This document shows positions 8,551-19,608 of a stretch of DNA of 64,000 nt, one piece after another. Position numbers and translations under genes: made by a program. The DNA is taken from assembly GCF_018614055.1 (NCBI RefSeq), contig NZ_JAGGPB010000016.1, positions 114,708 to 178,707 of the forward strand. Reading direction: 5' to 3'. The notes beneath the pieces are model-generated. The model saw only the letters and a list, made by a program, of their open reading frames with translations, was not told the origin of the DNA and did no database searches. This DNA comes from Streptomyces sp. ISL-98. Its GTDB lineage: Bacteria; Actinomycetota; Actinomycetes; Streptomycetales; Streptomycetaceae. Each line of letters starts with the position of its first letter. Position 1 is the stretch's first letter.

Positions 8551-8685
8551 TCACACACCCGAACCTGCGGGCACGGAGTCAGTCGCCTCCGTCCACAGAT
8601 CCTGCTCGGCGCGATCCGCCTGGATCTGGCGGTACACGAGGAGCCCGCCGATGGCGGCCAGTGCGACCAGGAGAAGCTTCTTCAC
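8551..8685 (-). CDS. DLW-39 family small membrane protein
   Basis: 44 residues, VKKLLLVALAAIGGLLVYRQ followed by IQADRAEQDLWTEATDSVPAG. GTG 8685 is chosen because GACGAGG precedes it at good spacing and this gives the family's usual length; an in-frame start 54 bases upstream would add residues unlike the family. The protein is one N-terminal transmembrane helix and a short acidic tail with the signature Asp-Leu-Trp. The family is restricted to actinobacteria, lies near the gyrase genes in Streptomyces and has no known function. Confidence 0.8.
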   Translation of the reverse strand: MKKLLLVALAAIGGLLVYRQIQADRAEQDLWTEATDSVPAGSGV

Positions 8686-8801
8686 CGCGCGACCTCGTCT
8701 TTCCTTGACGTAGGAGACATCTGGCGCCCGACTATACACACCGACCGATACCGATCGGTGACCTAGTTCCCACCCGATTCGGGCCGTCCGCAGACACGCA
8801 A

Positions 8802-8835
8802 AAGGCCCGGTAGATCTTTCGATCTACCGGGCCTT
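8802..8835 (-). terminator. Strong hairpin after tRNA-Ile
   Basis: Perfect 15-bp inverted repeat (8802-8816 and 8821-8835) with a TTTC loop, starting 21 bases after the 3' end of tRNA-Ile on the minus strand. It probably ends the tRNA transcript and possibly any read-through from the gyrase operon. Confidence 0.85.
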
Positions 8836-8856
8836 CGACCTTTATCAGGTCCGCGG

Positions 8857-8930
8857 TGGGGCTAACAGGATTTGAACCTGTGGCCTCATCCTTATCAGGG
8901 ATGCGCTCTAACCAACTGAGCTATAGCCCC
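8857..8930 (-). tRNA. tRNA-Ile (anticodon GAT)
   Basis: 74 nt on the minus strand. It has acceptor GGGGCTA/TAGCCCC, D arm TAGCTCAGTTGGTTAGAGC, anticodon arm ending GATAA with anticodon GAT, and T arm GGTTCAAATCC. The CCA end is not encoded. Its place after gyrA and the DUF3566 gene is conserved in actinobacteria (the ileT position in Mycobacterium). Confidence 0.97.
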
Positions 8931-8991
8931 GCGCTGCCCCTGAAGATTAGCGCACCTCGGGGGCAGTACCAAAATCGGTTCCGCCCGCTTC

Positions 8992-9684
8992 CTACTCGTC
9001 CTCGGCGAGCGTCAGCTCCACGCCGCCGACGAAGCCTGCGGACAGGTTGTAGATGAACGCGCCGAGCGTCGCGAGCGCCGTGGCGAGCACCACATCGATC
9101 ATCGCGATGACCGACGTGAAGATCAGAACTCGCGGCAGCGAGAGGAAGGACTGCAGGTCGAAGCCGTTGCTCTCGTTCGAGCCCGTCGCCTCGCTGATCG
9201 TCCCGCCCACCGTGGAAAAGACGCCCATGGCGTCCATGACCATCCACAGCACCGCGGCCGCCACCACCGTGCAGATGCCCAGCGCGATGGAGAGCAGGAA
9301 GCTGACCTTCATCACCGACCACGGGTCGGCCTTGGCCACCCGCAGCCGCGCCTTGCGCGTACGCGGCGTCGTCTTCGCGCCGGTCCGCGGGCGGCGCACC
9401 GCTGCCGCCGCCTGCTGCCCGGGGCGCTGCTGGCCGCCCTGCGTACCGCCGGCCTGAGGCGACGGGTACGCCTCCGGCGGGTGGTACGGCTGCGTCGACT
9501 GGCCCTGCCCCTGCTGCTCACGCTCACCGGGCAGCGCCCCGCCGCCCGCGTACGCGTCGTACTGCTGGGGCTGAGGCCCTCGGGTATCGGTCACAGTCCC
9601 CCCCTGGGAGTCCGCGGCAGAGCCACGGGCACCGGATGATCCAGAACCGGAAGCGGTCGCTCCGGCGCCCGTGGCTCCACTCAC
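8992..9684 (-). CDS. DUF3566 transmembrane protein downstream of gyrA
   Basis: 230 residues. The first 105 or so are low-complexity Gly/Ser/Gln/Pro with a few basic residues. The DUF3566 core then starts at KARLRVAKADPWSVMKVSFLLS and contains two transmembrane helices (about 125-150 and 185-215) around a short polar loop, ending in an acidic tail. The start lies 3 bp after the gyrA stop, so it is translated in the gyrase operon. The gyrA-DUF3566-tRNA order is the same in Mycobacterium. The role is unknown; the repeated PW-S-MKVSFLLS motif suggests a membrane scaffold, which is inference. Confidence 0.9.
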   Translation of the reverse strand: MSGATGAGATASGSGSSGARGSAADSQGGTVTDTRGPQPQQYDAYAGGGALPGEREQQGQGQSTQPYHPPEAYPSPQAGGTQGGQQRPGQQAAAAVRRPRTGAKTTPRTRKARLRVAKADPWSVMKVSFLLSIALGICTVVAAAVLWMVMDAMGVFSTVGGTISEATGSNESNGFDLQSFLSLPRVLIFTSVIAMIDVVLATALATLGAFIYNLSAGFVGGVELTLAEDE

Positions 9685-9687
9685 GCT

Positions 9688-12330
9688 TTACTCCTCGTGC
9701 TCCCCGGCCGAAGGCTGGGCACCTTCGACGGATTCGGCAGATTCGGCAGAAGCCTCGGCCACATCGCCTTCGACCGCATCGGCATCGGCCTCTTCGGGAC
9801 CGTCCACCTCGTCAGCCTCGCGACCGGCCTCGGCATTGCGAGCGATACCGACAACGGCGTCGCGCTTGCCCAGGTTGATCAGTTGGACGCCCATGGTGTC
9901 ACGGCCCGTCTCCCTGACTTCGTTGACTCGCGTACGAATCACACCACCGCCGAGTGTGATGGCGAGGATCTCGTCCGTCTCCTCGACCACCAGCGCGCCG
10001 ACCAGCGAACCCCGGTCCTCCACGATCTTGGCGGCCTTGATACCCAGGCCGCCGCGACCCTGAACGCGGTACTCGTCGACGGGGGTCCGCTTCGCGTACC
10101 CACCATCGGTGGCGGTGAACACGAACGTACCGGCCCGGACGACATTCATCGAGAGAAGCTCGTCGCCTTCGCGGAAACTCATTCCCTTGACACCCGACGT
10201 CGCACGCCCCATGGGCCGCAGCGCGTCGTCCGTCGCCGTGAAGCGGATCGACTGGGCCTTCTTGCTGACCAGCAGCAGATCGTCCTCGGCCGACACCAGC
10301 TCCGCGCCGATCAGCTCGTCGTCGCTGCCGTCCGCGGTCTCCCGCAGATTGATCGCGATGACGCCGCCCGAACGGGGCGAGTCGTAGTCCTTCAGCGACG
10401 TCTTCTTCACCAGGCCGCCCTTGGTGGCCAGGATCAGGTACGGCGCCGCGTTGTAGTCACGGATTGCCAGGATCTGGGCGATCTTCTCGTCCGGCTGGAA
10501 AGCCAGCAGGTTGGCGACGTGCTGGCCGCGCGCGTCCCGGCCGGCATCCGGCAGCTCGTACGCCTTGGCCCGGTACACCCGGCCCTTGTTGGTGAAGAAC
10601 AGCAGCCAGTGGTGCGTCGTCGATACGAAGAAGTGGTCGACGATGTCGTCCTGCTTGAGCTTCGTACCGCGAACACCCTTGCCGCCGCGCTTCTGCGAGC
10701 GGTAGTCCTCGGTCTTCGTCCGCTTGACGTAGCCACCATTGGTGATGGTGACGACGATGTCCTCCTCGGCGATCAGGTCCTCGATGGACATGTCACCGTC
10801 GAAAGGCACCAGCTTGGAGCGGCGGTCGTCACCGAACTTCTCGACGATCGCGGACAGTTCCTCGCTGATGATCTGCCGCTGACGCTCCGGCGAGGCGAGG
10901 ATCGCGTTGTACTCGTTGATCTTCGCCTGGAGCTCGTCGTGCTCGGCGACGATCTTCTGGCGCTCCAGAGCGGCCAGCCGGCGCAGCTGCATCTCCAGGA
11001 TCGCGTTCGCCTGGATCTCGTCGATCGACAGCAGGCCCATCAGGCCCTCGCGCGCGACATCGACCGTGTGGCTGCGCCGGATCAGCGCGATGACCTCGTC
11101 GATCGCGTCCAGCGCCTTGAGCAGACCGCGCAGAATGTGCGCCCGCTCCTCCGCCTTGCGCAGGCGGAACTTCGTACGCCGGACGATGACCTCGATCTGG
11201 TGCGTGACCCAGTGCCGGATGAAGGCGTCCAGCGACAGCGTGCGCGGCACGCCGTCCACCAGGGCCAGCATGTTGGCGCCGAAGTTCGTCTGCAGATCGG
11301 TGTGCTTGTACAGGTTGTTCAGGACGACCTTCGCGACCGCGTCCCGCTTCAGGACGATGACCAGACGCTGGCCGGTCCGCGAGGACGTTTCGTCACGGAC
11401 GTCCGCGATGCCGCCGACCTTGCCGTCCTTCACGAGGTCGGCGATCTTCTGCGCGAGGTTGTCCGGGTTCGTCTGGTACGGAAGCTCGGTGACCACCAGG
11501 CACTGGCGGTTCTGGATCTCCTCGACCGCGACCACCGCGCGCATCGTGATCGAGCCACGGCCCGTCCGGTACGCCTCCTCGATGCCCTTGCGGCCCACGA
11601 CCAGCGCACCGGTCGGGAAGTCGGGGCCCTTGATGCGCTCCATCAGCGCATCGAGCAGCTCCTCGTGACCGGCGTCCGGGTTCTCCAGGAACCACTGCGC
11701 ACCGGCCGCCACCTCCCGCAGGTTGTGCGGGGGAATGTTGGTGGCCATACCGACTGCGATGCCCGCCGAACCGTTGATCAGCAGATTCGGGAAGCGCGCC
11801 GGCAGAACCGTCGGCTCCTGGTTGCGGCCGTCGTAGTTGTCCTGGAAGTCGACGGTCTCCTCGTCGATGTCCCGGACCATCTCCATGGCCAGCGGCATCA
11901 TCTTGCACTCGGTGTACCGCATGGCGGCGGCCGGGTCGTTGCCCGGGGAACCGAAGTTGCCGTTGGAGTCCACCAGCGGCATGCGCATCGACCAGTGCTG
12001 TGCCAGGCGCACCAGGGCGTCGTAGATCGAGGAGTCGCCGTGGGGGTGGTACGTACCCATGACGTCGCCGACGACACGGGCGCACTTGTAGAAGCCCTTC
12101 TCGGGCCGGTATCCGCCGTCGTACATCGCGTACAGCACGCGGCGGTGCACGGGCTTCAGGCCGTCCCGTACGTCGGGCAGCGCACGCGACACGATGACGG
12201 ACATCGCGTAGTCGAGGTACGAGCGCTGCATCTCCGTCTCGAGCCCCACGGGCTCGACACGCATGCCGACGCCCTCGACGACGGGCGGCTCTTCGGGGGT
12301 CACTGGGACAGGAGTGTTCTCGTCGGCCAT
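9688..12330 (-). CDS. gyrA: DNA gyrase subunit A
   Basis: 880 residues from ATG 12330. This subunit cuts and rejoins DNA in the A2B2 gyrase that introduces negative supercoils. The breakage-reunion domain shows [20 protein letters not shown], the catalytic Tyr139 in [11 protein letters not shown] and the quinolone-determining segment [12 protein letters not shown] (Ser100 at the position usually linked to resistance, so a sensitive-type residue). The C-terminal beta-pinwheel has the GyrA box QKRGGKG. The tail after about residue 835 is a short acidic Glu/Asp/Ala-rich stretch, as usual in actinomycetes. It follows gyrB by 49 bp and precedes the DUF3566 gene by 3 bp. Confidence 0.99.
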   Translation of the reverse strand: MADENTPVPVTPEEPPVVEGVGMRVEPVGLETEMQRSYLDYAMSVIVSRALPDVRDGLKPVHRRVLYAMYDGGYRPEKGFYKCARVVGDVMGTYHPHGDSSIYDALVRLAQHWSMRMPLVDSNGNFGSPGNDPAAAMRYTECKMMPLAMEMVRDIDEETVDFQDNYDGRNQEPTVLPARFPNLLINGSAGIAVGMATNIPPHNLREVAAGAQWFLENPDAGHEELLDALMERIKGPDFPTGALVVGRKGIEEAYRTGRGSITMRAVVAVEEIQNRQCLVVTELPYQTNPDNLAQKIADLVKDGKVGGIADVRDETSSRTGQRLVIVLKRDAVAKVVLNNLYKHTDLQTNFGANMLALVDGVPRTLSLDAFIRHWVTHQIEVIVRRTKFRLRKAEERAHILRGLLKALDAIDEVIALIRRSHTVDVAREGLMGLLSIDEIQANAILEMQLRRLAALERQKIVAEHDELQAKINEYNAILASPERQRQIISEELSAIVEKFGDDRRSKLVPFDGDMSIEDLIAEEDIVVTITNGGYVKRTKTEDYRSQKRGGKGVRGTKLKQDDIVDHFFVSTTHHWLLFFTNKGRVYRAKAYELPDAGRDARGQHVANLLAFQPDEKIAQILAIRDYNAAPYLILATKGGLVKKTSLKDYDSPRSGGVIAINLRETADGSDDELIGAELVSAEDDLLLVSKKAQSIRFTATDDALRPMGRATSGVKGMSFREGDELLSMNVVRAGTFVFTATDGGYAKRTPVDEYRVQGRGGLGIKAAKIVEDRGSLVGALVVEETDEILAITLGGGVIRTRVNEVRETGRDTMGVQLINLGKRDAVVGIARNAEAGREADEVDGPEEADADAVEGDVAEASAESAESVEGAQPSAGEHEE

Positions 12331-12379
12331 TGCTGGTCAAAGTCCTTTCGAGCTGCGGCTGGTGGCTTGCACGGCCGAC

Positions 12380-14566
<2,187 letters not shown>

Positions 14567-14751
14567 CTACCGGTAGCGCGGACACTCATGGGGGTTTGCC
14601 GGTACCTGAGTACCCATGTGCCGTCCTGAACCGGAGCCGTCCGACTCCCCATATCCGGGAAGGGGCTCCAAGAGGCTCACGCGGGCATTCAGCGCTTCGG
14701 CCTGTCAACCTCCGGCTACCGTGAGGGACGCCTCATGCGTACACCCGCTCC

Positions 14752-15423
14752 TCAGCCGTACGTATCCCCGGGCCCGGTGCTTCCCGGCGCCCGCAGAGGA
14801 CCGAACCGGCGCTGCGGCCCGCCCGGGCCCCAGATCTTGATCATCCGCACCGTGTCCCGGCCGAGGTCTTTGTTCAGCCGCGTCAGCAACTCCCGTTGCA
14901 TCAGGCGCAACTGCGTCGCCCACGCCGTCGAATCGCACTGCACGGTCAGCACGCGCTCGTCCTCGTCGTACCGCTGGGGAACGCAGTGCTTCGCCAGATC
15001 CCCGCCCACGATTTCCGGCCAGCGGCCCATCACTCCGCTGACCGCCATCGGCATCTCCCAGCCGCGCTCGGTCTTCAGCCGGTCCAGGGCAGCGCCCAGC
15101 GCCAGCGGATCGCGGCCGTCGGCCCCCGACCCGGACCGCAGGCCGCCGCCGCGCCGCGCCTGCTTCTTCTGCTGCGCCGCCGCGCCACGCGCCCGCGCCT
15201 GCTCCTTGGCCGCACGCAGGGCCACACGCGCCAGATCGACGCCGGACGGCTCGGGCACGGAGGGGCGAGGGGTCGAGAGTCCGGGCGTCGAGGATCCGGG
15301 CATCGAGGGCCCAGGCACCGAAGGGCCAGGCACCGGAAGCTCAGGTTCCGCCGGCGCACCCTGCGAGCCCCGCAAGCCCTTGGCACCCTGCGAGCCCCGA
15401 GCGCCCGGCAGCTCCGCGCTCAT
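14752..15423 (-). CDS. DciA-type DUF721 protein (helicase-loading factor family)
   Basis: 223 residues, starting at ATG 15423 inside the recF stop (ATGA overlap), so translationally coupled to recF. The N-terminal third is low complexity with a degenerate Pro-Gly/Ser repeat. The conserved DUF721/DciA domain spans about residues 115-215 ([15 protein letters not shown], then [27 protein letters not shown]). In bacteria lacking DnaC/DnaI, DciA proteins help load the DnaB helicase; that role is family knowledge. The position next to recF is conserved across actinobacteria (Rv0004 in M. tuberculosis). Between this gene and gyrB (14459-14751) I see only the gyrB promoter region. Confidence 0.9.
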   Translation of the reverse strand: MSAELPGARGSQGAKGLRGSQGAPAEPELPVPGPSVPGPSMPGSSTPGLSTPRPSVPEPSGVDLARVALRAAKEQARARGAAAQQKKQARRGGGLRSGSGADGRDPLALGAALDRLKTERGWEMPMAVSGVMGRWPEIVGGDLAKHCVPQRYDEDERVLTVQCDSTAWATQLRLMQRELLTRLNKDLGRDTVRMIKIWGPGGPQRRFGPLRAPGSTGPGDTYG

Positions 15424-16550
15424 ACGCGCGCCACCTCGCCATCGGACACCGCATACCGCGCACCGGCCAGCACCCCCGGCACATCGTCGTCCACCGCCGC
15501 CGTCACCAGCACCTGCTCGCCCGGCGCCACCAGCTCGGCCAGCCGCTCGCGGCGCCGCGCGTCCAGCTCCGCGAAAACGTCGTCGAGCACCAGCACCGGC
15601 TCGTTGCCCTCGGCCCGCAGCAGGTCGTACGAGGCCAGACGCAACGACAGCGCGTACGACCAGGACTCGCCGTGGCTTGCGTACCCCTTGGCCGGCAGCT
15701 GCCCCAGCCTGAGCACCAGGTCGTCGCGGTGCGGGCCGACCAGCGTCACGCCCCGCTCGATCTCCTGCTTGCGGGCATCGGCCAGCGCCGCGATCAGCTG
15801 GTCGTACAGCTCCTCACGGGTGTGCGCCGCCGCTATGCCCTCGCCTACGGAACTGCGGTAGTCCAGGCCCACCGGGCCCCCGCCCGGTGCCAGCTGCTCG
15901 TACGCCTTGTCCGCCATCGGCTGCAGCGTCGCGATCAGATCCAGCCGCTGAGCCAGCAGCTCCGCACCGACCTGCCCAAGGTGCTGGTCCCAGACGTCGA
16001 GGGTCGACAGATCCATGGAGCGGCCGCCGTGCCTGCGTGCCATCGCAGCCGACTTCAGGAGCGTATTGCGCTGCTTCAGCACCCGCTCGTAGTCCGACCG
16101 CACCCCCGCCATGCGCGGCGAACGTGCCGTGATCAGCTCGTCGAGGAAGCGCCGCCGCTCGCCCGGATCGCCCTTGACCAGCGCCAGATCCTCGGGCGCG
16201 AACAGCACGGTCCGTACGATCCCGAGCACATCACGCGGCCTGACCTGCGAAGACCTGTTGATACGAGCCCGGTTCGCACGGCCGGGATTCAGCTCCAGCT
16301 CGACGAGCTGCTGCCGCTCGCCCTGGGTGACGGCGGCCCGGATGACGGCCCGCTCCGCGCCCATCCGTACCAGCGGAGCGTCGGATGCGACCCGATGGCT
16401 GCCGAGCGTCGCGAGATAGCCGACCGCCTCGACGAGATTCGTCTTGCCCTGGCCGTTGGCCCCCACGAAAGCGGTGACGCCCGGATCGAGAGGGACCTCG
16501 ACCCGGGCGTACGAGCGGAAGTCGGCCAGCGACAGATGCGTGACATGCAT
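15420..16550 (-). CDS. recF: DNA replication/repair protein RecF
   Basis: 376 residues from ATG 16550. It is an SMC-like ATPase that helps load RecA at gaps. Walker A is GANGQGKTN (residues 30-38), the ABC signature region lies in [14 protein letters not shown], and Walker B is [20 protein letters not shown]. The N-terminus [14 protein letters not shown] is the family hallmark and the length is normal. It lies between the gnd-type dehydrogenase gene and dciA on the minus strand, 30 bp after the dehydrogenase stop, in the standard dnaN-recF neighbourhood. Confidence 0.98.
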   Translation of the reverse strand: MHVTHLSLADFRSYARVEVPLDPGVTAFVGANGQGKTNLVEAVGYLATLGSHRVASDAPLVRMGAERAVIRAAVTQGERQQLVELELNPGRANRARINRSSQVRPRDVLGIVRTVLFAPEDLALVKGDPGERRRFLDELITARSPRMAGVRSDYERVLKQRNTLLKSAAMARRHGGRSMDLSTLDVWDQHLGQVGAELLAQRLDLIATLQPMADKAYEQLAPGGGPVGLDYRSSVGEGIAAAHTREELYDQLIAALADARKQEIERGVTLVGPHRDDLVLRLGQLPAKGYASHGESWSYALSLRLASYDLLRAEGNEPVLVLDDVFAELDARRRERLAELVAPGEQVLVTAAVDDDVPGVLAGARYAVSDGEVARV

Positions 16551-16580
16551 GGTGTACGCCGACCTTCTTCCAGCTCTGAA

Positions 16581-17459
16581 CTACTTCTTGGACTCGACCG
16601 CGTGACCGCCGAACTGGTTGCGCAGGGCAGCGATCATCTTCATCTGCGGGGAGTCCTCCTGACGGGACGCGAAGCGCGCAAAGAGCGACGCGGTGATCGC
16701 GGGCAGCGGCACCGCGTTGTCGATCGCGGCCTCGACGGTCCAGCGGCCCTCACCGGAGTCGGCGGCGAACCCGCGGAGCTGGTCCAGGTGCTCGTCGTCG
16801 TCGAGAGCGTTGACGGCCAGGTCCAGCAGCCAGGAACGGATGACCGTGCCCTCCTGCCAGGACCGGAAGACCTCGCGCACATCGGTGACGGAGTCGACCT
16901 TCTCCAGCAGCTCCCAGCCCTCGGCGTAGGCCTGCATCATGGCGTACTCGATGCCGTTGTGGACCATCTTCGCGAAGTGGCCGGCGCCGACCTTGCCCGC
17001 GTGCACCGAGCCGAAGTCACCCTCGGGCTTGAGGGCGTCGAAGACCGGCTGGACCTTCGCGACGTTCTCGGCGTCGCCGCCGTACATCAGCGCGTAGCCG
17101 TTCTCCAGGCCCCAGACACCGCCCGAGACGCCGCAGTCGACGAAGCCGATGCCCTTGATGCCGAGCTCGACGGCGTGCTTCTCGTCGTCCGTCCAGCGGG
17201 AGTTTCCGCCGTCCACGACGACGTCCCCGGGCTCCAGCAGCTCGGAAAGCTCGTCGATGGTGGACTGGGTCGCGGCACCGGCCGGGACCATCACCCACAC
17301 GACTCGCGGGCCCTTGAGCTTGGCCACAAGCTCCTCAAGGCTGTGGACATCGGCGACATCCGGGTTGCGGTCGTAACCGATGACGGTGTGGCCTGCGCGG
17401 CGGATGCGCTCACGCATGTTGCCGCCCATCTTGCCGAGGCCGACGAGACCGAGCTCCAT
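16581..17459 (-). CDS. gnd: 6-phosphogluconate dehydrogenase, decarboxylating (short GndA/YqeC type)
   Basis: 292 residues from ATG 17459, the size of the short NAD-preferring class rather than the 470-residue enteric enzyme. The N-terminal Rossmann motif is GLVGLGKMGGNM; the substrate-binding signature VDCGVSGGVWGLENGYALMYGG and catalytic Lys/Asn segment GAGHFAKMVHNGIEYAMMQAYAE are present. It should oxidise 6-phosphogluconate to ribulose 5-phosphate and CO2. Its insertion between dnaN and recF is a streptomycete feature; mycobacteria carry a gnd gene at the same place. A hairpin upstream separates it from dnaN. Confidence 0.95.
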   Translation of the reverse strand: MELGLVGLGKMGGNMRERIRRAGHTVIGYDRNPDVADVHSLEELVAKLKGPRVVWVMVPAGAATQSTIDELSELLEPGDVVVDGGNSRWTDDEKHAVELGIKGIGFVDCGVSGGVWGLENGYALMYGGDAENVAKVQPVFDALKPEGDFGSVHAGKVGAGHFAKMVHNGIEYAMMQAYAEGWELLEKVDSVTDVREVFRSWQEGTVIRSWLLDLAVNALDDDEHLDQLRGFAADSGEGRWTVEAAIDNAVPLPAITASLFARFASRQEDSPQMKMIAALRNQFGGHAVESKK

Positions 17460-17542
17460 CAGAGATTCCTTAAGCGTTGTGGCGATTCGTACCCGAGAAC
17501 GAGCCTACGCCCGGCCTGCTGGGAGGATCTGACTGGCATCAG

Positions 17543-17572
17543 CAGGCCCGGGCCACCAGGGCACCGGGCCTG
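17543..17572 (-). terminator. Hairpin between dnaN and gnd
   Basis: Perfect 9-bp GC-rich inverted repeat (17543-17551 and 17564-17572) with a 12-base loop, 65 bases after the dnaN stop on the minus strand and before the gnd start. Probably attenuates or ends dnaN transcription. Confidence 0.5.
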
Positions 17573-17636
17573 TGCCGCCGCATCAGCGCACAGTGTCGGC
17601 GCAGGGACTCCCTCGGCGCGCGGGGGCAGCTAGGGG

Positions 17637-18767
17637 TCAGCCCGAGAGCCGCACCGGCATGATCAGGTACTTGTACGCCTCGTCCGCCTCGGCATCCATC
17701 GCGGGCCTGCCGCTGAGCAGCGCCGGCTTGGTGGACGTCGTGAAGGAGAGCTGGGCGACCGGGGAGTCGATCGCGCTCAGGCCGTCCAACAGGAACGTCG
17801 GGTTGAAGGCGATCGAGATGTCGTCGCCGTCGAGGTTGGCGTCGACCCGCTCCACAGCCTGTGCATCGTCGCTCGATCCCGCTTCGAGGATCAGCACGCC
17901 CTGCTCGAAGCTGAGCCGCACCGGAGTGTTCCGCTCGGCGACCAGAGCCACACGCTTGACGGCCTCGACGAACGGGGCGGTCTCGATGACGGCGATCGAG
18001 TTGAACTCGGTCGGGAAGAGCGTCCGGTACTTCGGCAGGTCGCCTTCGAGCAGGCGCGTGGTCGTACGCCGGCCGGCGCCCTCGAAACCGATCAGGCCTT
18101 CGCCCGCGCCGGAACCGGAGAGCGCGATGGTGACCGTGTCACCGCTGGTCAGCGACTTGGCGGTGTCGAGCAGAGTCTTGGCGGGCACCAGCGCGACAGC
18201 GGAGGCTTCCGGGTTCTCCGGCTTCCACAGGAACTCGCGGACCGCGAAGCGGTAGCGGTCGGTGGAGGCCAGCGTGACCGAGTCGCCCTCGATCTCGATG
18301 CGTACGCCGGTGAGGACGGGCAGCGTGTCGTCGCGGCCGGCGGCGATGGCCACCTGGGCGGCGGCGGAGGCGAAGACCTCACCGGGAACCGTGCCGGTCG
18401 CGGTCGGCATCTGCGGAAGTGCCGGGTACTCCTCCACAGGCAGCGTGTGGAGTGTGAACCGCGAAGAGCCGCAGACCACGATCGCCCGTACACCGTCTGT
18501 GGAGATCTCCACCGGCCGGTTGGGAAGGGCGCGGCAGATGTCGGCGAGAAGCCGGCCGGAGACGAGAACGGTGCCGTCCTCCTCCACGTCCGCCTCGACC
18601 GAGACCCGCGCAGACACCTCGTAGTCGAAGCCGGAGAGGCTCAGAGCGCCGTCCTCCGCCTTCAGAAGAAGGCCCGCGAGGACGGGCACCGGCGGACGGG
18701 CCGGGAGGCTGCGAGCCGTCCAGGCCACCGCCTCCGCGAGTACATCGCGCTCCACCCGGATCTTCAC
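17637..18767 (-). CDS. dnaN: DNA polymerase III sliding clamp (beta subunit)
   Basis: 376 residues, the usual Streptomyces length. GTG 18767 is chosen because GGAGGCGG lies at proper spacing and the protein then begins VKIRVERDVLAEAVAWTARSLP; the frame is open a further 340 bases into oriC but that part reads like noise. Three clamp repeats can be followed, and the C-terminus ends YLIMPVRL-SG, part of the hydrophobic pocket that binds polymerase and other partners. The ring tethers DNA polymerase III to DNA. It is the first gene after the origin on this strand. Confidence 0.98.
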   Translation of the reverse strand: MKIRVERDVLAEAVAWTARSLPARPPVPVLAGLLLKAEDGALSLSGFDYEVSARVSVEADVEEDGTVLVSGRLLADICRALPNRPVEISTDGVRAIVVCGSSRFTLHTLPVEEYPALPQMPTATGTVPGEVFASAAAQVAIAAGRDDTLPVLTGVRIEIEGDSVTLASTDRYRFAVREFLWKPENPEASAVALVPAKTLLDTAKSLTSGDTVTIALSGSGAGEGLIGFEGAGRRTTTRLLEGDLPKYRTLFPTEFNSIAVIETAPFVEAVKRVALVAERNTPVRLSFEQGVLILEAGSSDDAQAVERVDANLDGDDISIAFNPTFLLDGLSAIDSPVAQLSFTTSTKPALLSGRPAMDAEADEAYKYLIMPVRLSG

Positions 18768-19608
18768 CGGAACCGCCTCCTGCTTGTTGCTGGCTCGCCC
18801 TGCTGGCCGTCGTCGTCTGGGGTCGTCTGGCTGTGTTGCCGGAGACCAGTCTGACGCACGGCACCGACAGTCGGTGCGGCTCGGGGTCAAGTCGCGGCGA
18901 GAGGTCCTGGAGGCTCCGGGCTCGAGTTGTGCACAGGCCCTTCTTCCAAGCGAATTCCGAGCTAACTCTAAGTGGGAGTAGTAGTAGGGCCTGTGGAAAC
19001 GGTGGATAACCCCGTATTCGCAGGTCAGAGGCGCTTTTTTGTCCACCGGCCCTGTGGGCGCAGCCCGTGGACAACCCGGGGTTTCTGTGGACACGCGAAA
19101 GTTCTGCACAGCCGGTGCACAGGCCGGTGGGAGTTCTCCCCAGTGCTGTCCCCAGCTTTACCCACGTTCCCCACAGCCCAACCGACCCCCTTGGTGTGAC
19201 GGCTTTCACTCGACGCAGTGAGCCCGGGCGTTTCGTTGCCGAACAGTGGACAGGGGTGTGGAGAAGCTGTGCACAACATCATCCTGCCTGTGGGCCGGCA
19301 GTGGACAACCTTGATCACACCCTGTGGACAGTTTTTCTGTCCACAGCCTGTGGAGGGCGGTTGACCACAAATCCCCAACCACCTGACCTGGGGTGATCAA
19401 GTCTGAGCAACCGGACCTGTGGACCCACTCTGGACAACTTGGGAGTCCCCAGGGTGTGGACGGAACATCCTCCCCTGTTCTGTGGAGAACAGAGCCATGC
19501 GGGTGCGTATTCGAACACCGCAGAGACACCGAAGAGGGTCCGAACGACGAAGGGCGCCCCGGGAGTTCGTCCCGGGGCGCCCTTCCGACGCTGTTTTACG
19601 CGGCCGTG
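18768..19608. other. Chromosomal replication origin (oriC)
   Basis: Non-coding stretch between dnaA and dnaN with a dense set of DnaA-box-like 9-mers on both strands. I can point to 18992, 19001 (GGTGGATAA), 19039 (TTGTCCACC), 19066 (CGTGGACAA), 19086 (TGTGGACAC), 19158, 19167, 19245, 19257, 19268, 19300 (AGTGGACAA), 19323 (TGTGGACAG), 19337 (CTGTCCACA), 19361 (TTGACCACA), 19418, 19429 (TCTGGACAA), 19455 and 19481 (first base given). Each differs from TTGTCCACA/TGTGGACAA by one to three bases. No marked AT-rich unwinding element is visible beyond short T runs (19035-19040, 19332-19336). This is the classic Streptomyces arrangement: many weak boxes with DnaA binding cooperatively. Confidence 0.93.
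19550..19584 (-). terminator. dnaA terminator
   Basis: Perfect 14-bp, very GC-rich inverted repeat (19550-19563 and 19571-19584) with a 7-base loop, 25 bases downstream of the dnaA stop. It should keep dnaA transcription out of oriC. Confidence 0.85.
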
